DNA from: Eshraghiella sp045542375
GTDB lineage: Bacteria; Bacillota; Clostridia; Lachnospirales; Lachnospiraceae
Assembly: GCA_045542375.1 (NCBI GenBank)
Contig: JAZQKW010000049.1
Location: 1-16,804, forward strand
Reading direction: 5' to 3'
Length of the DNA: 16,804 nucleotides
Position 1 is the stretch's first letter. Each line of letters opens with the position of its first letter. Shown one piece after another: positions 7,096 through 14,558 of this stretch. A program made the translations under genes and the position numbers. The notes under the pieces were generated by a model. The model was not told the origin of the DNA and did no database searches. It saw only the letters and a program-made list of their open reading frames with translations.

Positions 7096-7548
7096 ATGTG
7101 GGGAATAATTATAGCTCTTTTATCCGGTTTATTAATGAGTGTTCAGGGCGTCATGAATACAAGTGTGACCAGACAGACCAGTCTGTGGCTGTCGGCAGGC
7201 TTTGTCCAGTTAAGCGCATTGATTGTATGTATTATTGCATGGTTTTTTACAGGAAGACAGAATGTGATGGACCTTACTAAGGTGACACCAAAATATCTTC
7301 TTTTAGGCGGAATAATAGGAGCATTCATTACAATTACAGTAGTTAAAAGCATGGAATTTCTTGGACCTGCCAAGTCAGTTATGCTGATTGTAGTTATGCA
7401 GATTGTATCAGCATATATTATAGAACTTTTTGGATGGTTTGGCGCTGAAAAGACGAAATTCTATTGGGGAAAAGTTATCGGAGGGCTGATTGCAATAGTT
7501 GGAATCGTTATTTTTTGTCTTAGTGGTGAAAAAAATGTGTCCAAGTAA
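7096..7548 (+). CDS. YdcZ-type (DUF606, DMT superfamily) small membrane protein
   Basis: A 150-residue very hydrophobic protein with about five membrane helices (residues 2-20, 31-51, 67-86, 92-114, 124-142). The opening WGIIIALLSGLLMSVQGVMN and the central GGIIGAFITITVV are typical of the YdcZ/DUF606 branch of the drug/metabolite transporter superfamily. Members are half-size and often occur in pairs that form one transporter; only one copy is seen here. The substrate is unknown. The start is the ATG at 7096, seven bases after GGGAGG (7083-7088), rather than an upstream in-frame TTG at 7081. That ribosome binding site is buried in the terminator hairpin of the preceding operon, and I see no convincing promoter of its own. 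Its expression may therefore be low or conditional. Confidence 0.85.
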   Translation: MWGIIIALLSGLLMSVQGVMNTSVTRQTSLWLSAGFVQLSALIVCIIAWFFTGRQNVMDLTKVTPKYLLLGGIIGAFITITVVKSMEFLGPAKSVMLIVVMQIVSAYIIELFGWFGAEKTKFYWGKVIGGLIAIVGIVIFCLSGEKNVSK

Positions 7549-7556
7549 TAAAATGG

Positions 7557-7585
7557 TTGTATTTGCCTCACGAATTGAGTAAAAT
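7557..7585 (+). promoter_or_regulatory. Predicted promoter of the comEA-comEC operon
   Basis: TTGTAT (7557-7562), a 17-base spacer and TAAAAT (7580-7585). The start of transcription would be near 7592, giving a leader of about 39 bases. It lies just after the YdcZ-type gene's stop codon, where no terminator is seen, so some readthrough from upstream is also possible. Confidence 0.65.
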
Positions 7586-7604
7586 GATTATATGCGTATC
7601 AGGG

Positions 7605-7622
7605 TCTTATCAGACGATAAGG
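7605..7622 (+). promoter_or_regulatory. Small leader hairpin touching the comEA ribosome binding site
   Basis: CTTATC (7606-7611) pairs with GATAAG (7616-7621) around the loop AGAC, with one extra G-U pair outside. The 3' arm takes in the first bases of the comEA ribosome binding site AAGGAG (7619-7624), so it could reduce translation when folded. With only 6-7 pairs, mostly A-U, it may be weak. Confidence 0.4.
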
Positions 7623-7630
7623 AGAAGATT

Positions 7631-8203
7631 ATGCGCAATAAGAGAATAGTATGCAGTGTCATTGTAATTGTGTGTGTGGTTGTTGCAGTGATAGTGTATT
7701 ATATGTCAGACAGGACTAAGGAATCCGTGGTTATTACTGACAGTAAGGAGACTGTAGAATCAACAGAACTTCGGGGTGAAGAAGATACTCTGAGGAAGAT
7801 GATTTATGTATATGTCTGTGGTCAGGTTAATAATCCGGGTGTTGTATGCCTTGAAGAAGGCAGCAGGGTTGTAGATGTTATAGTAATGGCAGGTGGAATG
7901 ACAGATAAAGCGGATCTCAATGTCATTAATCAGGCGGAACAGGTATATGACGGACAGAAGGTATATGTTCCGGCTTTTAATGAAGTGTATGTTGAGGATA
8001 CCCCGGACAATGGTAAGGTTAATATTAACACCGCTGATGAAAGTGAACTTATGACTTTGCCGGGTATTGGAGAGAGCAAGGCAACTGCTATTATAGATTA
8101 CAGGAAAGCGAACGGCGGATTTAAGACAATAGAGGATATAATGAATATACCGGGGATTAAGACGTCGGCATTTAACAAGATTAAAGAATATATCTGTGTA
8201 TAA
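7631..8203 (+). CDS. comEA: ComEA-type DNA-binding competence protein (SLBB plus helix-hairpin-helix)
   Basis: ComEA is the membrane-anchored receptor that binds double-stranded DNA outside the cell and passes it to ComEC. The 190-residue protein has a single N-terminal membrane helix (about residues 6-24) and an acidic linker. A SLBB beta-grasp domain follows (about 57-113, starting YVYVCGQVNNPGV). The C-terminus is a double helix-hairpin-helix DNA-binding domain (from about 126: VNINTADESELMTLPGIGESKA...NIPGIK). An in-frame ATG lies at 7592, but AAGGAG (7619-7624) with 6-base spacing supports 7631. It is the first gene of the block leading to comEC. comEB, which sits between comEA and comEC in Bacillus, is absent, and three signalling genes take its place. 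Whether the host is naturally transformable is not known from this window. Confidence 0.92.
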   Translation: MRNKRIVCSVIVIVCVVVAVIVYYMSDRTKESVVITDSKETVESTELRGEEDTLRKMIYVYVCGQVNNPGVVCLEEGSRVVDVIVMAGGMTDKADLNVINQAEQVYDGQKVYVPAFNEVYVEDTPDNGKVNINTADESELMTLPGIGESKATAIIDYRKANGGFKTIEDIMNIPGIKTSAFNKIKEYICV

Positions 8204-8219
8204 CAGAAAGGTGGACAAT

Positions 8220-8906
8220 ATGAGCAGGGTACTTATTGTAGATGATGAAAAGACTATTGTGAAGGGAATTAAGTTCAGTCTGGAACAGGATGGAATGGAG
8301 ACAGATTGTGCGTATGACGGAGAGGAGGCACTTAAGTATGCCAGAGAATCAGAATATGATGTGATTTTGCTGGATTTAATGCTTCCTGTTATTGATGGAC
8401 TGTCAGTATGCAGACAGATAAGAGAATTTTCTGATGTTCCGATTATTATGCTTACTGCCAAAGGTGAAGATATGGACAAAATAATGGGACTGGAATATGG
8501 TGCAGATGACTATATTACCAAGCCATTTAACATTCTTGAAGTTAAGGCGAGAATGAAAGCCATAATGAGACGTAATAACAATAACAGCAAGAAGGCAGAA
8601 GCTGACAGAACAATCATCGCAGGTGACCTGAAGTTAGACAGAGATGGAAGAAGATTATACATAAAGGGTAAGGAGATTAATATTACAGCCAAGGAGTTTG
8701 ATGTACTTGAGCTTCTGGTTATGAATCCTAATAAAGTGTACGGAAGGGATAATCTTCTTAATCTTGTATGGGGATATGAGTATCCGGGGGATGCAAGAAC
8801 TGTTGATGTACATATCAGAAGACTTAGAGAGAAGATTGAAGAGAATCCGTCTTCGCCAAAATATGTTCATACCAAGTGGGGTGTAGGTTATTACTATCAG
8901 GATTAA
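8220..8906 (+). CDS. OmpR/PhoB-family response regulator
   Basis: A 228-residue cytosolic transcription factor. The receiver domain (residues 1-120) has the full set of active-site residues: acidic pair Asp8/Asp9, phosphate acceptor Asp52 (LLDLMLP), Thr79 and Lys101 (TKPF). The C-terminal part is a winged helix of the OmpR type (about 130-226; VLELLVMNPNKVYGRDNLL, DARTVDVHIRRLR, GVGYYY). The start at 8220 follows AAAGGTGG (8207-8214) by 5 bases; an in-frame ATG at 8196 overlaps comEA and lacks a site. The kinase gene follows after 12 bases and is surely its partner. It resembles the PhoP/WalR group, but a specific name would be a guess. Its gene lies between comEA and comEC, so control of this locus is a reasonable hypothesis. 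Confidence 0.96.
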   Translation: MSRVLIVDDEKTIVKGIKFSLEQDGMETDCAYDGEEALKYARESEYDVILLDLMLPVIDGLSVCRQIREFSDVPIIMLTAKGEDMDKIMGLEYGADDYITKPFNILEVKARMKAIMRRNNNNSKKAEADRTIIAGDLKLDRDGRRLYIKGKEINITAKEFDVLELLVMNPNKVYGRDNLLNLVWGYEYPGDARTVDVHIRRLREKIEENPSSPKYVHTKWGVGYYYQD

Positions 8907-8918
8907 TTTGGAGGCAAG

Positions 8919-10364
8919 ATGTCAGCTAAGACGGGTTTTTTAGGTAAGATTAGGAATATAGTAAGTCTTAGATTTTTTATTACACTGATTGTGATAATAG
9001 CAGGTGTTATTCCTATAATTGTAATGGAGCAGGCTGTAAGCTACGGATACAGAAACAGTTCCATGAAGAACGTAATAACAGATGTTAATAAATACTGTAA
9101 TATTTTGTCTAAGGATATTGCAGCAGGCACATATATGGTTGACCAGAATTCTGCAACTATTAACGCAGAATTAGAACAGCTTGCAAGTGTGTATTCTGCA
9201 AGAATTATTATTGTGGATGGTAATTTTACCATTGTTAAGGACAACTATGTATTTGACGAGGGCAAAATACTTATCTCTGAGTCTGTGTTAAATGCATATT
9301 CAGGAAAGAGTAATTCTACATATAATGTGGACAGGGCTACGGCAGAAGTGTCTCTTCCAATTACGAATCTTGAGGGTGAGACAGTTGGAGTGATTAATGT
9401 AAGCCTTATTAATCATGATATGATTACCGTAATGGAATACATAGACAAAATTATGAATGCACTGAAGATAGGATTCTTACTTCTCTGGATAGTTATAGCA
9501 TTCTTATCTTCCCATATTCTTGTGAGACCTGCAATTAAGATGGGTAATGATATTATGGGAACTACTGTAGGCAAGAACACAGAACTGGGTTCTCAGCCTT
9601 TGTACGAGTACAGATATATTGCGGATTCTGTTAATAAGATGTTGGAGAGGCTCAACAATGTTGACAGTTCCAGAGATGAATTCGTGTCCAACGTGTCCCA
9701 TGAACTTAAGACGCCTATGACCTCTATGAAGGTACTTGCAGATTCACTTCTTGCTCAGGAGAATATACCTGAGGAGATATATAAGGATTTCCTTCAGGAT
9801 ATTGTTACCGAAGTAGACAGAGAGAATCAGATTATTAATAATCTTCTTGCATTGGTTAAGACGGACAGGAAGAATCCGGTGCTTAACATTACAACAGTTA
9901 ATATTAATGAGTTGGTTGAGCATACCTTAAAGAGATTAAGACCTATTGCTGTTAATAAAAGTGTGGAAATGGTGTTTGAAAGTGTAAGACCGGTTGCGGC
10001 GCAGATAGATGAGATGCAGTTTACCCTTGCACTTAATAACCTTGTTGAGAATGCGATTAAGTATAACAAGGAACATGGATATGTAAGAGTAAGTGTCAAT
10101 GCAGACCACAAATACTTCTATATCAAAATTACGGATTCAGGAATTGGTATACCACCGGAATATATAGACAAGGTATTTGAGAGATTTTACAGAGTTGATA
10201 AGGCAAGGTCGAGACAGACCGGAGGAACCGGACTTGGACTTGCTATTACTAAGAATATTATTCTTTTACATAAGGGAACCATTAAACTATACAGCAAAGA
10301 GAATGAGGGTACCACTTTTACAGTAAGAGTGCCTCTTAATTATGTAGGAGGAATGGCGGTATGA
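8919..10364 (+). CDS. Membrane sensor histidine kinase (HAMP-HisKA-HATPase)
   Basis: A 481-residue two-helix membrane kinase. Membrane segments lie at about 16-36 and 184-203, enclosing an extracytoplasmic sensor region of about 147 residues with no family I can name (possibly a Cache/PAS-like fold). A HAMP linker (about 203-255) follows. The HisKA dimer domain has the phosphorylated His261 in NVSHELKTPM, and the ATPase domain has Asn378 (N box, NLVENAIKYN), DSGIGI at 406-411 and GGTGLGLAI from 434. All key residues are present, so it should be active. GGAGG (8910-8914) lies 4 bases before the ATG, slightly close. The stop overlaps the next gene's start (ATGA), which couples the kinase to the GerMN lipoprotein. 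The overall form resembles WalK/PhoR-type kinases. Confidence 0.96.
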   Translation: MSAKTGFLGKIRNIVSLRFFITLIVIIAGVIPIIVMEQAVSYGYRNSSMKNVITDVNKYCNILSKDIAAGTYMVDQNSATINAELEQLASVYSARIIIVDGNFTIVKDNYVFDEGKILISESVLNAYSGKSNSTYNVDRATAEVSLPITNLEGETVGVINVSLINHDMITVMEYIDKIMNALKIGFLLLWIVIAFLSSHILVRPAIKMGNDIMGTTVGKNTELGSQPLYEYRYIADSVNKMLERLNNVDSSRDEFVSNVSHELKTPMTSMKVLADSLLAQENIPEEIYKDFLQDIVTEVDRENQIINNLLALVKTDRKNPVLNITTVNINELVEHTLKRLRPIAVNKSVEMVFESVRPVAAQIDEMQFTLALNNLVENAIKYNKEHGYVRVSVNADHKYFYIKITDSGIGIPPEYIDKVFERFYRVDKARSRQTGGTGLGLAITKNIILLHKGTIKLYSKENEGTTFTVRVPLNYVGGMAV

Positions 10365-11272
10365 AAAGATTGATTATGTTAATGCTTGCTGTGATTCTTG
10401 TGTGTACGGCGTGCAGTAATGGGAACAGAAATACAGATTCAGATTATACATTATATTATGTAGACCCATCGAAGAGAGAACTTATGGGATGGGGAAAGGA
10501 TATCGAAGAGGCCAAAGCAGAGGATATTATTAAGGATTTCTATGAGGAACTTAAGACCTCGCCGGATGAGAATATGATAGCAATAGTTCCGGCTAATGTT
10601 ATCCTTAATACAATAGCTATTGATAATAATATTTTGTATATGGACTTTTCTGATAATTACCATGATATGAAGAAAATAGACGAAGCGTTGTTTAAGGCAG
10701 CAGTTGTTAAGACTATGGTTCAGGTAGAGGGAATTGACTATGTCAGCTTCTATATAAATGGTCATCCGCTTACTAATGCTAACGGAACAGATGTTGGTCT
10801 GATGAGCAATCAGACTTTTATAGATGGAAATAATACATATGATGAGTCTATTACCTGGGTGGAGACAGTTCTGTATTTCTCTGATAGTGCCGGAGAGATG
10901 CTTGTAGGCGAGAAGACGAATATTGCATACAATAAGAATACATCCATTGAGAAGGTTGTTATAGAATATCTTTTAAATGGACCTTCGGAAAGCGGGAATA
11001 GAAAGACTCTTCCTTCTAATCTGAATGTTATTAGTGCATCTACAAAGGATGGAACATGTTATGTTAATTTTAACTCGGCATTTCTGTCATCACTGGCAGA
11101 TGTATCAGCCAAGATAACTTTATATTCATTGGTTAACACACTTTGCGAATTACCTTCTGTTAAGAATGTACAGTTTCTTGTTAATGGAAGTTCGGATTAT
11201 TCTCTGAGAGAGACATATTCTCTTGCAGAATTATATGAACGAAATCTTGATTTGATTAAACAGAAAGAGTGA
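10361..11272 (+). CDS. Lipoprotein with two GerMN-type domains
   Basis: A 303-residue secreted lipoprotein. The short signal peptide (KR, then hydrophobic residues 4-14) ends in CTAC, with Cys18 as the lipid site. The mature part looks like two GerMN (sporulation/spore-germination GerM) domains in tandem. The first runs at about 45-145 (AIVPANVILNTIAIDNNILYMDFSDNY...). The second runs at about 170-285 (VVIEYLLNGPSESGNRKTLPSNLNVISAS... with the CYVNFNSAF strand and QFLVNG). In GerM and LpqB proteins this fold sits outside the membrane, and in LpqB it partners the MtrB sensor kinase. Here the gene overlaps the kinase gene by four bases (ATGA), with AGGAGG at 10346-10351. An accessory role in kinase sensing is therefore likely but inferred. 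A role in envelope or spore assembly is the alternative. Confidence 0.87.
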   Translation: MKRLIMLMLAVILVCTACSNGNRNTDSDYTLYYVDPSKRELMGWGKDIEEAKAEDIIKDFYEELKTSPDENMIAIVPANVILNTIAIDNNILYMDFSDNYHDMKKIDEALFKAAVVKTMVQVEGIDYVSFYINGHPLTNANGTDVGLMSNQTFIDGNNTYDESITWVETVLYFSDSAGEMLVGEKTNIAYNKNTSIEKVVIEYLLNGPSESGNRKTLPSNLNVISASTKDGTCYVNFNSAFLSSLADVSAKITLYSLVNTLCELPSVKNVQFLVNGSSDYSLRETYSLAELYERNLDLIKQKE

Positions 11273-11288
11273 TAATATAAAAAGACCA

Positions 11289-13520
11289 TTGGTAGGAGTG
11301 GTAATCTGCCTTGTTGCCGGACTGGTGCTACAGCAGATTTCCACTCTAATAATAACAATAATCGTAGGAATTCTTCTTACGGTATTTATTTTTCACAGAT
11401 TCAAAAGCGGAAAGCTTCATTATCTCTATTTTTTATTCCCCATTATCATATTAGTAGCTTATGGGCTAATGGAATATACCGTTAATATGTATAATACCGG
11501 ACCGAAAGGAATATGCAGACTAAATGGTATGGTATATAAAGTAACGGAAAATGATTATGGATACAGATTGTATGTAAGAGATGGTTTTTTTGACCACAAA
11601 AGGATTGTTGTTACATCGGAAGTAAGATATTCTCCAGGTACAGAGATAGAAATTGAGGGTGAATACAGGGAGTTTAATGAAGTAAGAAATCCGGGGGAAT
11701 TTGATTCTGCAAAATACTATTATTCTCAGAAAATTTATGCATCGGTAAAAGCCGAAAATATCAAAGTAATCAGTAGGGATACACATCCCATCTATTCCAT
11801 AACGGATAAAATATCACAGAAAATCAGTAGTGTATACAAAAATATGCTTGATACTAAATACGCTTCTGTATATGAGGCAATGATACTTGGAAAAAAGGAT
11901 GACCTTGACAGTGAATTGTCTGATTTGTTTTCAGCAGGTGGCATAGGACATATACTAGCTATTTCAGGATTACATATTTCTATAATAGGTATGGGATTGT
12001 ACAAATTAATAAGAAGAACGGGAGCGGGTTTTGTAATTTCAATGATAATTAGCTCTGCATTTATTATTATGTATGGAATTATGACCGGAAATGGAGTTTC
12101 AACAGTCAGAGCACTTATTATGTTCATAATCGCAGTATATGCAAATGTGGTTGGGAAAACCTATGATATGATGTCGGCTGCATCACTTGCTGCGATTATA
12201 TCGCTTGTTGATTCGCCTTATCTCATATATAATTGTGGCTTTCTTTTATCTTATCTGGCTATATGTGGAATTGCATATGTATATGATGGAGTCCGTAAGA
12301 CAATAAAATCAGATAACAAAATTCTGAATAGTTTTATTGTAAGCCTGTGTATTCAATTTACTACTTTGCCGGTAACCTTGTATTATTATTTTCAGGTGCC
12401 GGTTCTTTCGGTGTTTTTAAATATTATTGTAATTCCTCTGATGACGGTGGTAATGATTGCCGGCATAGGCGGAGGGATTGTGGGATGCTTTTTTCTGCCA
12501 TTAGGTGAGCTGGTGGCGGCACCGGGAGTTATACTTCTAAAGTGCTTTGAAAAATTATGTGATATTAGTATTAATATCCCATGGAACATTATTACACCTG
12601 GACGACCATCAGCAGTCAATCTGTTGATATATTATATTTTACTTATATTAATGGTGTATGGCATGTCAAAATATGGGAGAAAGATATACATATTAATTAT
12701 TTTGCCTGCAATCGTAGCAGTTGTGATGAAGGTATATCCGGATTTTTATGTTGTGTTTCTAGACGTGGGACAGGGGGATGGAATATTTATAAGAAATTCG
12801 ACCGGTACTACCTTTTTGATTGATTGTGGAAGTTCGGATAATAAATCGCTATATGACTATACTCTTGAGCCATTTCTTTTGTCGGAGGGTATATGTAATA
12901 TTGATTATGTAATAGTCAGTCATTGTGACACCGATCATATTTCCGGGATAAAGGAGATGTTAGATAGCGGAAATATAAAAGTTGGAACAGTTTTTTTACC
13001 AGCCGTTGATAATCCGGATGATAAATATTTTGAAATAGAACTGGCAGCCATGGAAACAGGGGCAGAAGTCAGGAATATTAGCAGAGGAATGGTTATTACT
13101 GATGCAGATATGAAAATGTTATGTCTGCATCCTGATAAAGATTATGTTGCATCTGACAAAAATTCGTATTCCACTTCTCTGTATGTGGAATATAAAGGCT
13201 TTTCAATGTTACTTACGGGAGATATTTCAGAAAAAGAGGAGAATCAGATTCTTTCTAATGGTGATTTACGGAATACTATTACCGTATATAAAGCTGCGCA
13301 TCATGGGTCACAGTACTCAAATGGAGAGGTTTTTTTAGATTATATTAAGCCGGAATACACAATTATTTCATATGGGGAAGATAATTCCTATGGGCATCCT
13401 CATAAGGAAACGCTGGACAGGCTAAACAGTGTTGGAACAAATATATATCACACAGCAAAGTCGGGTGCGGTTAGCGTTAGAATTGATAACAACAGAATAA
13501 CGATTGATAGTGTAAAATAA
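11289..13520 (+). CDS. comEC: ComEC/Rec2 DNA-uptake channel protein
   Basis: ComEC forms the membrane channel that takes single-stranded DNA into the cell and carries a putative nuclease domain. The order seen is: N-terminal membrane helices; a soluble DUF4131/OB-like part (about 75-165); the hydrophobic competence domain (about 180-470, with GIGHILAISGLHISIIG); and a C-terminal metallo-beta-lactamase domain starting DVGQGDGIF (from 492), with the metal motif SHCDTDH (His545, Asp547, Asp549, His550), TGDIS and AAHHGSQYSN. It is complete at about 743 residues. The start is uncertain. There is no ATG near the N-terminus; the TTG at 11289 is the nearest accepted start, but the family-like N-terminus KRPLVGVV begins just after an ATA at 11277-11279. 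Translation may depend on coupling to the preceding gene, whose stop codon is at 11270-11272. Codon use leans to AAA and ATA, unlike its neighbours. Confidence 0.94.
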   Translation: MVGVVICLVAGLVLQQISTLIITIIVGILLTVFIFHRFKSGKLHYLYFLFPIIILVAYGLMEYTVNMYNTGPKGICRLNGMVYKVTENDYGYRLYVRDGFFDHKRIVVTSEVRYSPGTEIEIEGEYREFNEVRNPGEFDSAKYYYSQKIYASVKAENIKVISRDTHPIYSITDKISQKISSVYKNMLDTKYASVYEAMILGKKDDLDSELSDLFSAGGIGHILAISGLHISIIGMGLYKLIRRTGAGFVISMIISSAFIIMYGIMTGNGVSTVRALIMFIIAVYANVVGKTYDMMSAASLAAIISLVDSPYLIYNCGFLLSYLAICGIAYVYDGVRKTIKSDNKILNSFIVSLCIQFTTLPVTLYYYFQVPVLSVFLNIIVIPLMTVVMIAGIGGGIVGCFFLPLGELVAAPGVILLKCFEKLCDISINIPWNIITPGRPSAVNLLIYYILLILMVYGMSKYGRKIYILIILPAIVAVVMKVYPDFYVVFLDVGQGDGIFIRNSTGTTFLIDCGSSDNKSLYDYTLEPFLLSEGICNIDYVIVSHCDTDHISGIKEMLDSGNIKVGTVFLPAVDNPDDKYFEIELAAMETGAEVRNISRGMVITDADMKMLCLHPDKDYVASDKNSYSTSLYVEYKGFSMLLTGDISEKEENQILSNGDLRNTITVYKAAHHGSQYSNGEVFLDYIKPEYTIISYGEDNSYGHPHKETLDRLNSVGTNIYHTAKSGAVSVRIDNNRITIDSVK

Positions 13521-13530
13521 TCCCGGTCTG

Positions 13531-13539
13531 TGTTATAAT
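13531..13539 (+). promoter_or_regulatory. Predicted extended -10 promoter of holA
   Basis: TGTTATAAT is a perfect TATAAT (13534-13539) with the TGn extension. The -35 region (TGTAAA, 13511-13516, 17-base spacer) is poor, as is common for extended -10 promoters. The transcript would start near 13546, about 20 bases before holA. It lies right after the comEC stop codon, so holA and the cellulase can be expressed apart from the com genes. Confidence 0.62.
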
Positions 13540-13565
13540 TGCTATGTATGAAAGGAATCGATATC

Positions 13566-14543
13566 ATGAATAATATTAAGAAACACATACAGAATGAGAA
13601 TTACAGCCGGGCATATCTTTTGTACGGTGAAGAGGATTATCTTAGATTAAATTATAGAAATATGCTTCGCAAGGCCATGGTGGCTGATGATGACATGAAC
13701 TATTCTTATTATGAAGGCAAGGATTGTAATCTTTCTGAAATAGCAGATTTGAGTTCCACGATGCCATTTTTTGCTGAACGCAGGCTTATTATGATAGAGA
13801 ACAGTGGTATGCTTAAATCAGGCTCAGAAGAAATGATTAAGATAATTAAGGATGCACCTGAGACTACATTTTTTGTATTTTCTGAAAAGGAAGTTGATAA
13901 GCGTAATAAGCTGTTTAAGACAATAAGTGATGTTGGATATGTGTGCGAATTCAAGACTCTAAAAGAAGATGATATTGTTAAATGGGTTCTTTCAAAGCTT
14001 GGAAAAGAGGGGAAAAGAATAACTAGGGACAATATGATGTTACTTATATCACGAATCGGGCTTGATATGAATACGGTTAAGAACGAGACGGATAAGATTA
14101 TTGCATATACATATGGAAGAGAAGAGGTTACTGCAGAGGATATTAATGAATTATGTGTTGCACAGCTGCAGGATAAGGTTTTTGACATGATTGATGCGAT
14201 GGCTGTCAAGGATAAGGACAAGGTTATTCGCCTGTACAGTGATTTACTTGCACTTAAAGAACCACAGATGAAGATACTTGTGCTGCTTGGAAAACAGTTT
14301 GCTAATCTGATGGCAGTAAAAGAGATGTGCGTGAATGGTAATTCCAATAATGTTATTGCAGAAAAATTAGGAATCAGACAATTTTTTGTAAGTAAGTACA
14401 TTGCTCAGTCTAAGAAGTTTACCTTAAAGCAGTTAAGAGAAGCAATGAATGACTGCATAGAAGCGGATAATTCAGTGAAGACAGGTAGGACTGATGACAG
14501 ATACGCAGCCGAGCTGATTATTTTAAAATATTGTTCTCTATAG
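13566..14543 (+). CDS. holA: DNA polymerase III delta subunit
   Basis: HolA is the clamp-loader subunit that opens the beta sliding clamp during chromosome replication. The 325-residue protein begins MNNIKKHIQNENYSRAYLLYGEEDYL, where LLYGEEDYL is the family's hallmark in place of a working ATP site. It goes on with the AAA+ lid region (ITRDNMMLLISRIGLDMNTVKNETDKI), LQDKVFDMIDAM and a C-terminal helical collar domain (IAQSKKFTLKQLREAMNDCIEAD). In-frame TTG (13539) and ATG (13548) codons lie upstream, but AAAGGA (13551-13556) nine bases before 13566 sets the start. holA after comEC is the classical Firmicutes order. rpsT, the next gene in Bacillus, is here displaced by an inserted cellulase gene. 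Confidence 0.95.
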   Translation: MNNIKKHIQNENYSRAYLLYGEEDYLRLNYRNMLRKAMVADDDMNYSYYEGKDCNLSEIADLSSTMPFFAERRLIMIENSGMLKSGSEEMIKIIKDAPETTFFVFSEKEVDKRNKLFKTISDVGYVCEFKTLKEDDIVKWVLSKLGKEGKRITRDNMMLLISRIGLDMNTVKNETDKIIAYTYGREEVTAEDINELCVAQLQDKVFDMIDAMAVKDKDKVIRLYSDLLALKEPQMKILVLLGKQFANLMAVKEMCVNGNSNNVIAEKLGIRQFFVSKYIAQSKKFTLKQLREAMNDCIEADNSVKTGRTDDRYAAELIILKYCSL

Positions 14544-14558
14544 GAATAAGGTGAATGT

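Noticed and set aside
7760..8479. 239-codon open frame on the minus strand over comEA and the regulator
   Set aside because: It is opposite to two well-identified genes, has low-complexity S/I/Y-rich composition, no family resemblance and no start signals.
13504..13509. TTGATA as the holA -35 box
   Set aside because: The spacer to TATAAT would be 24 bases, too long. The extended -10 explains the promoter better.
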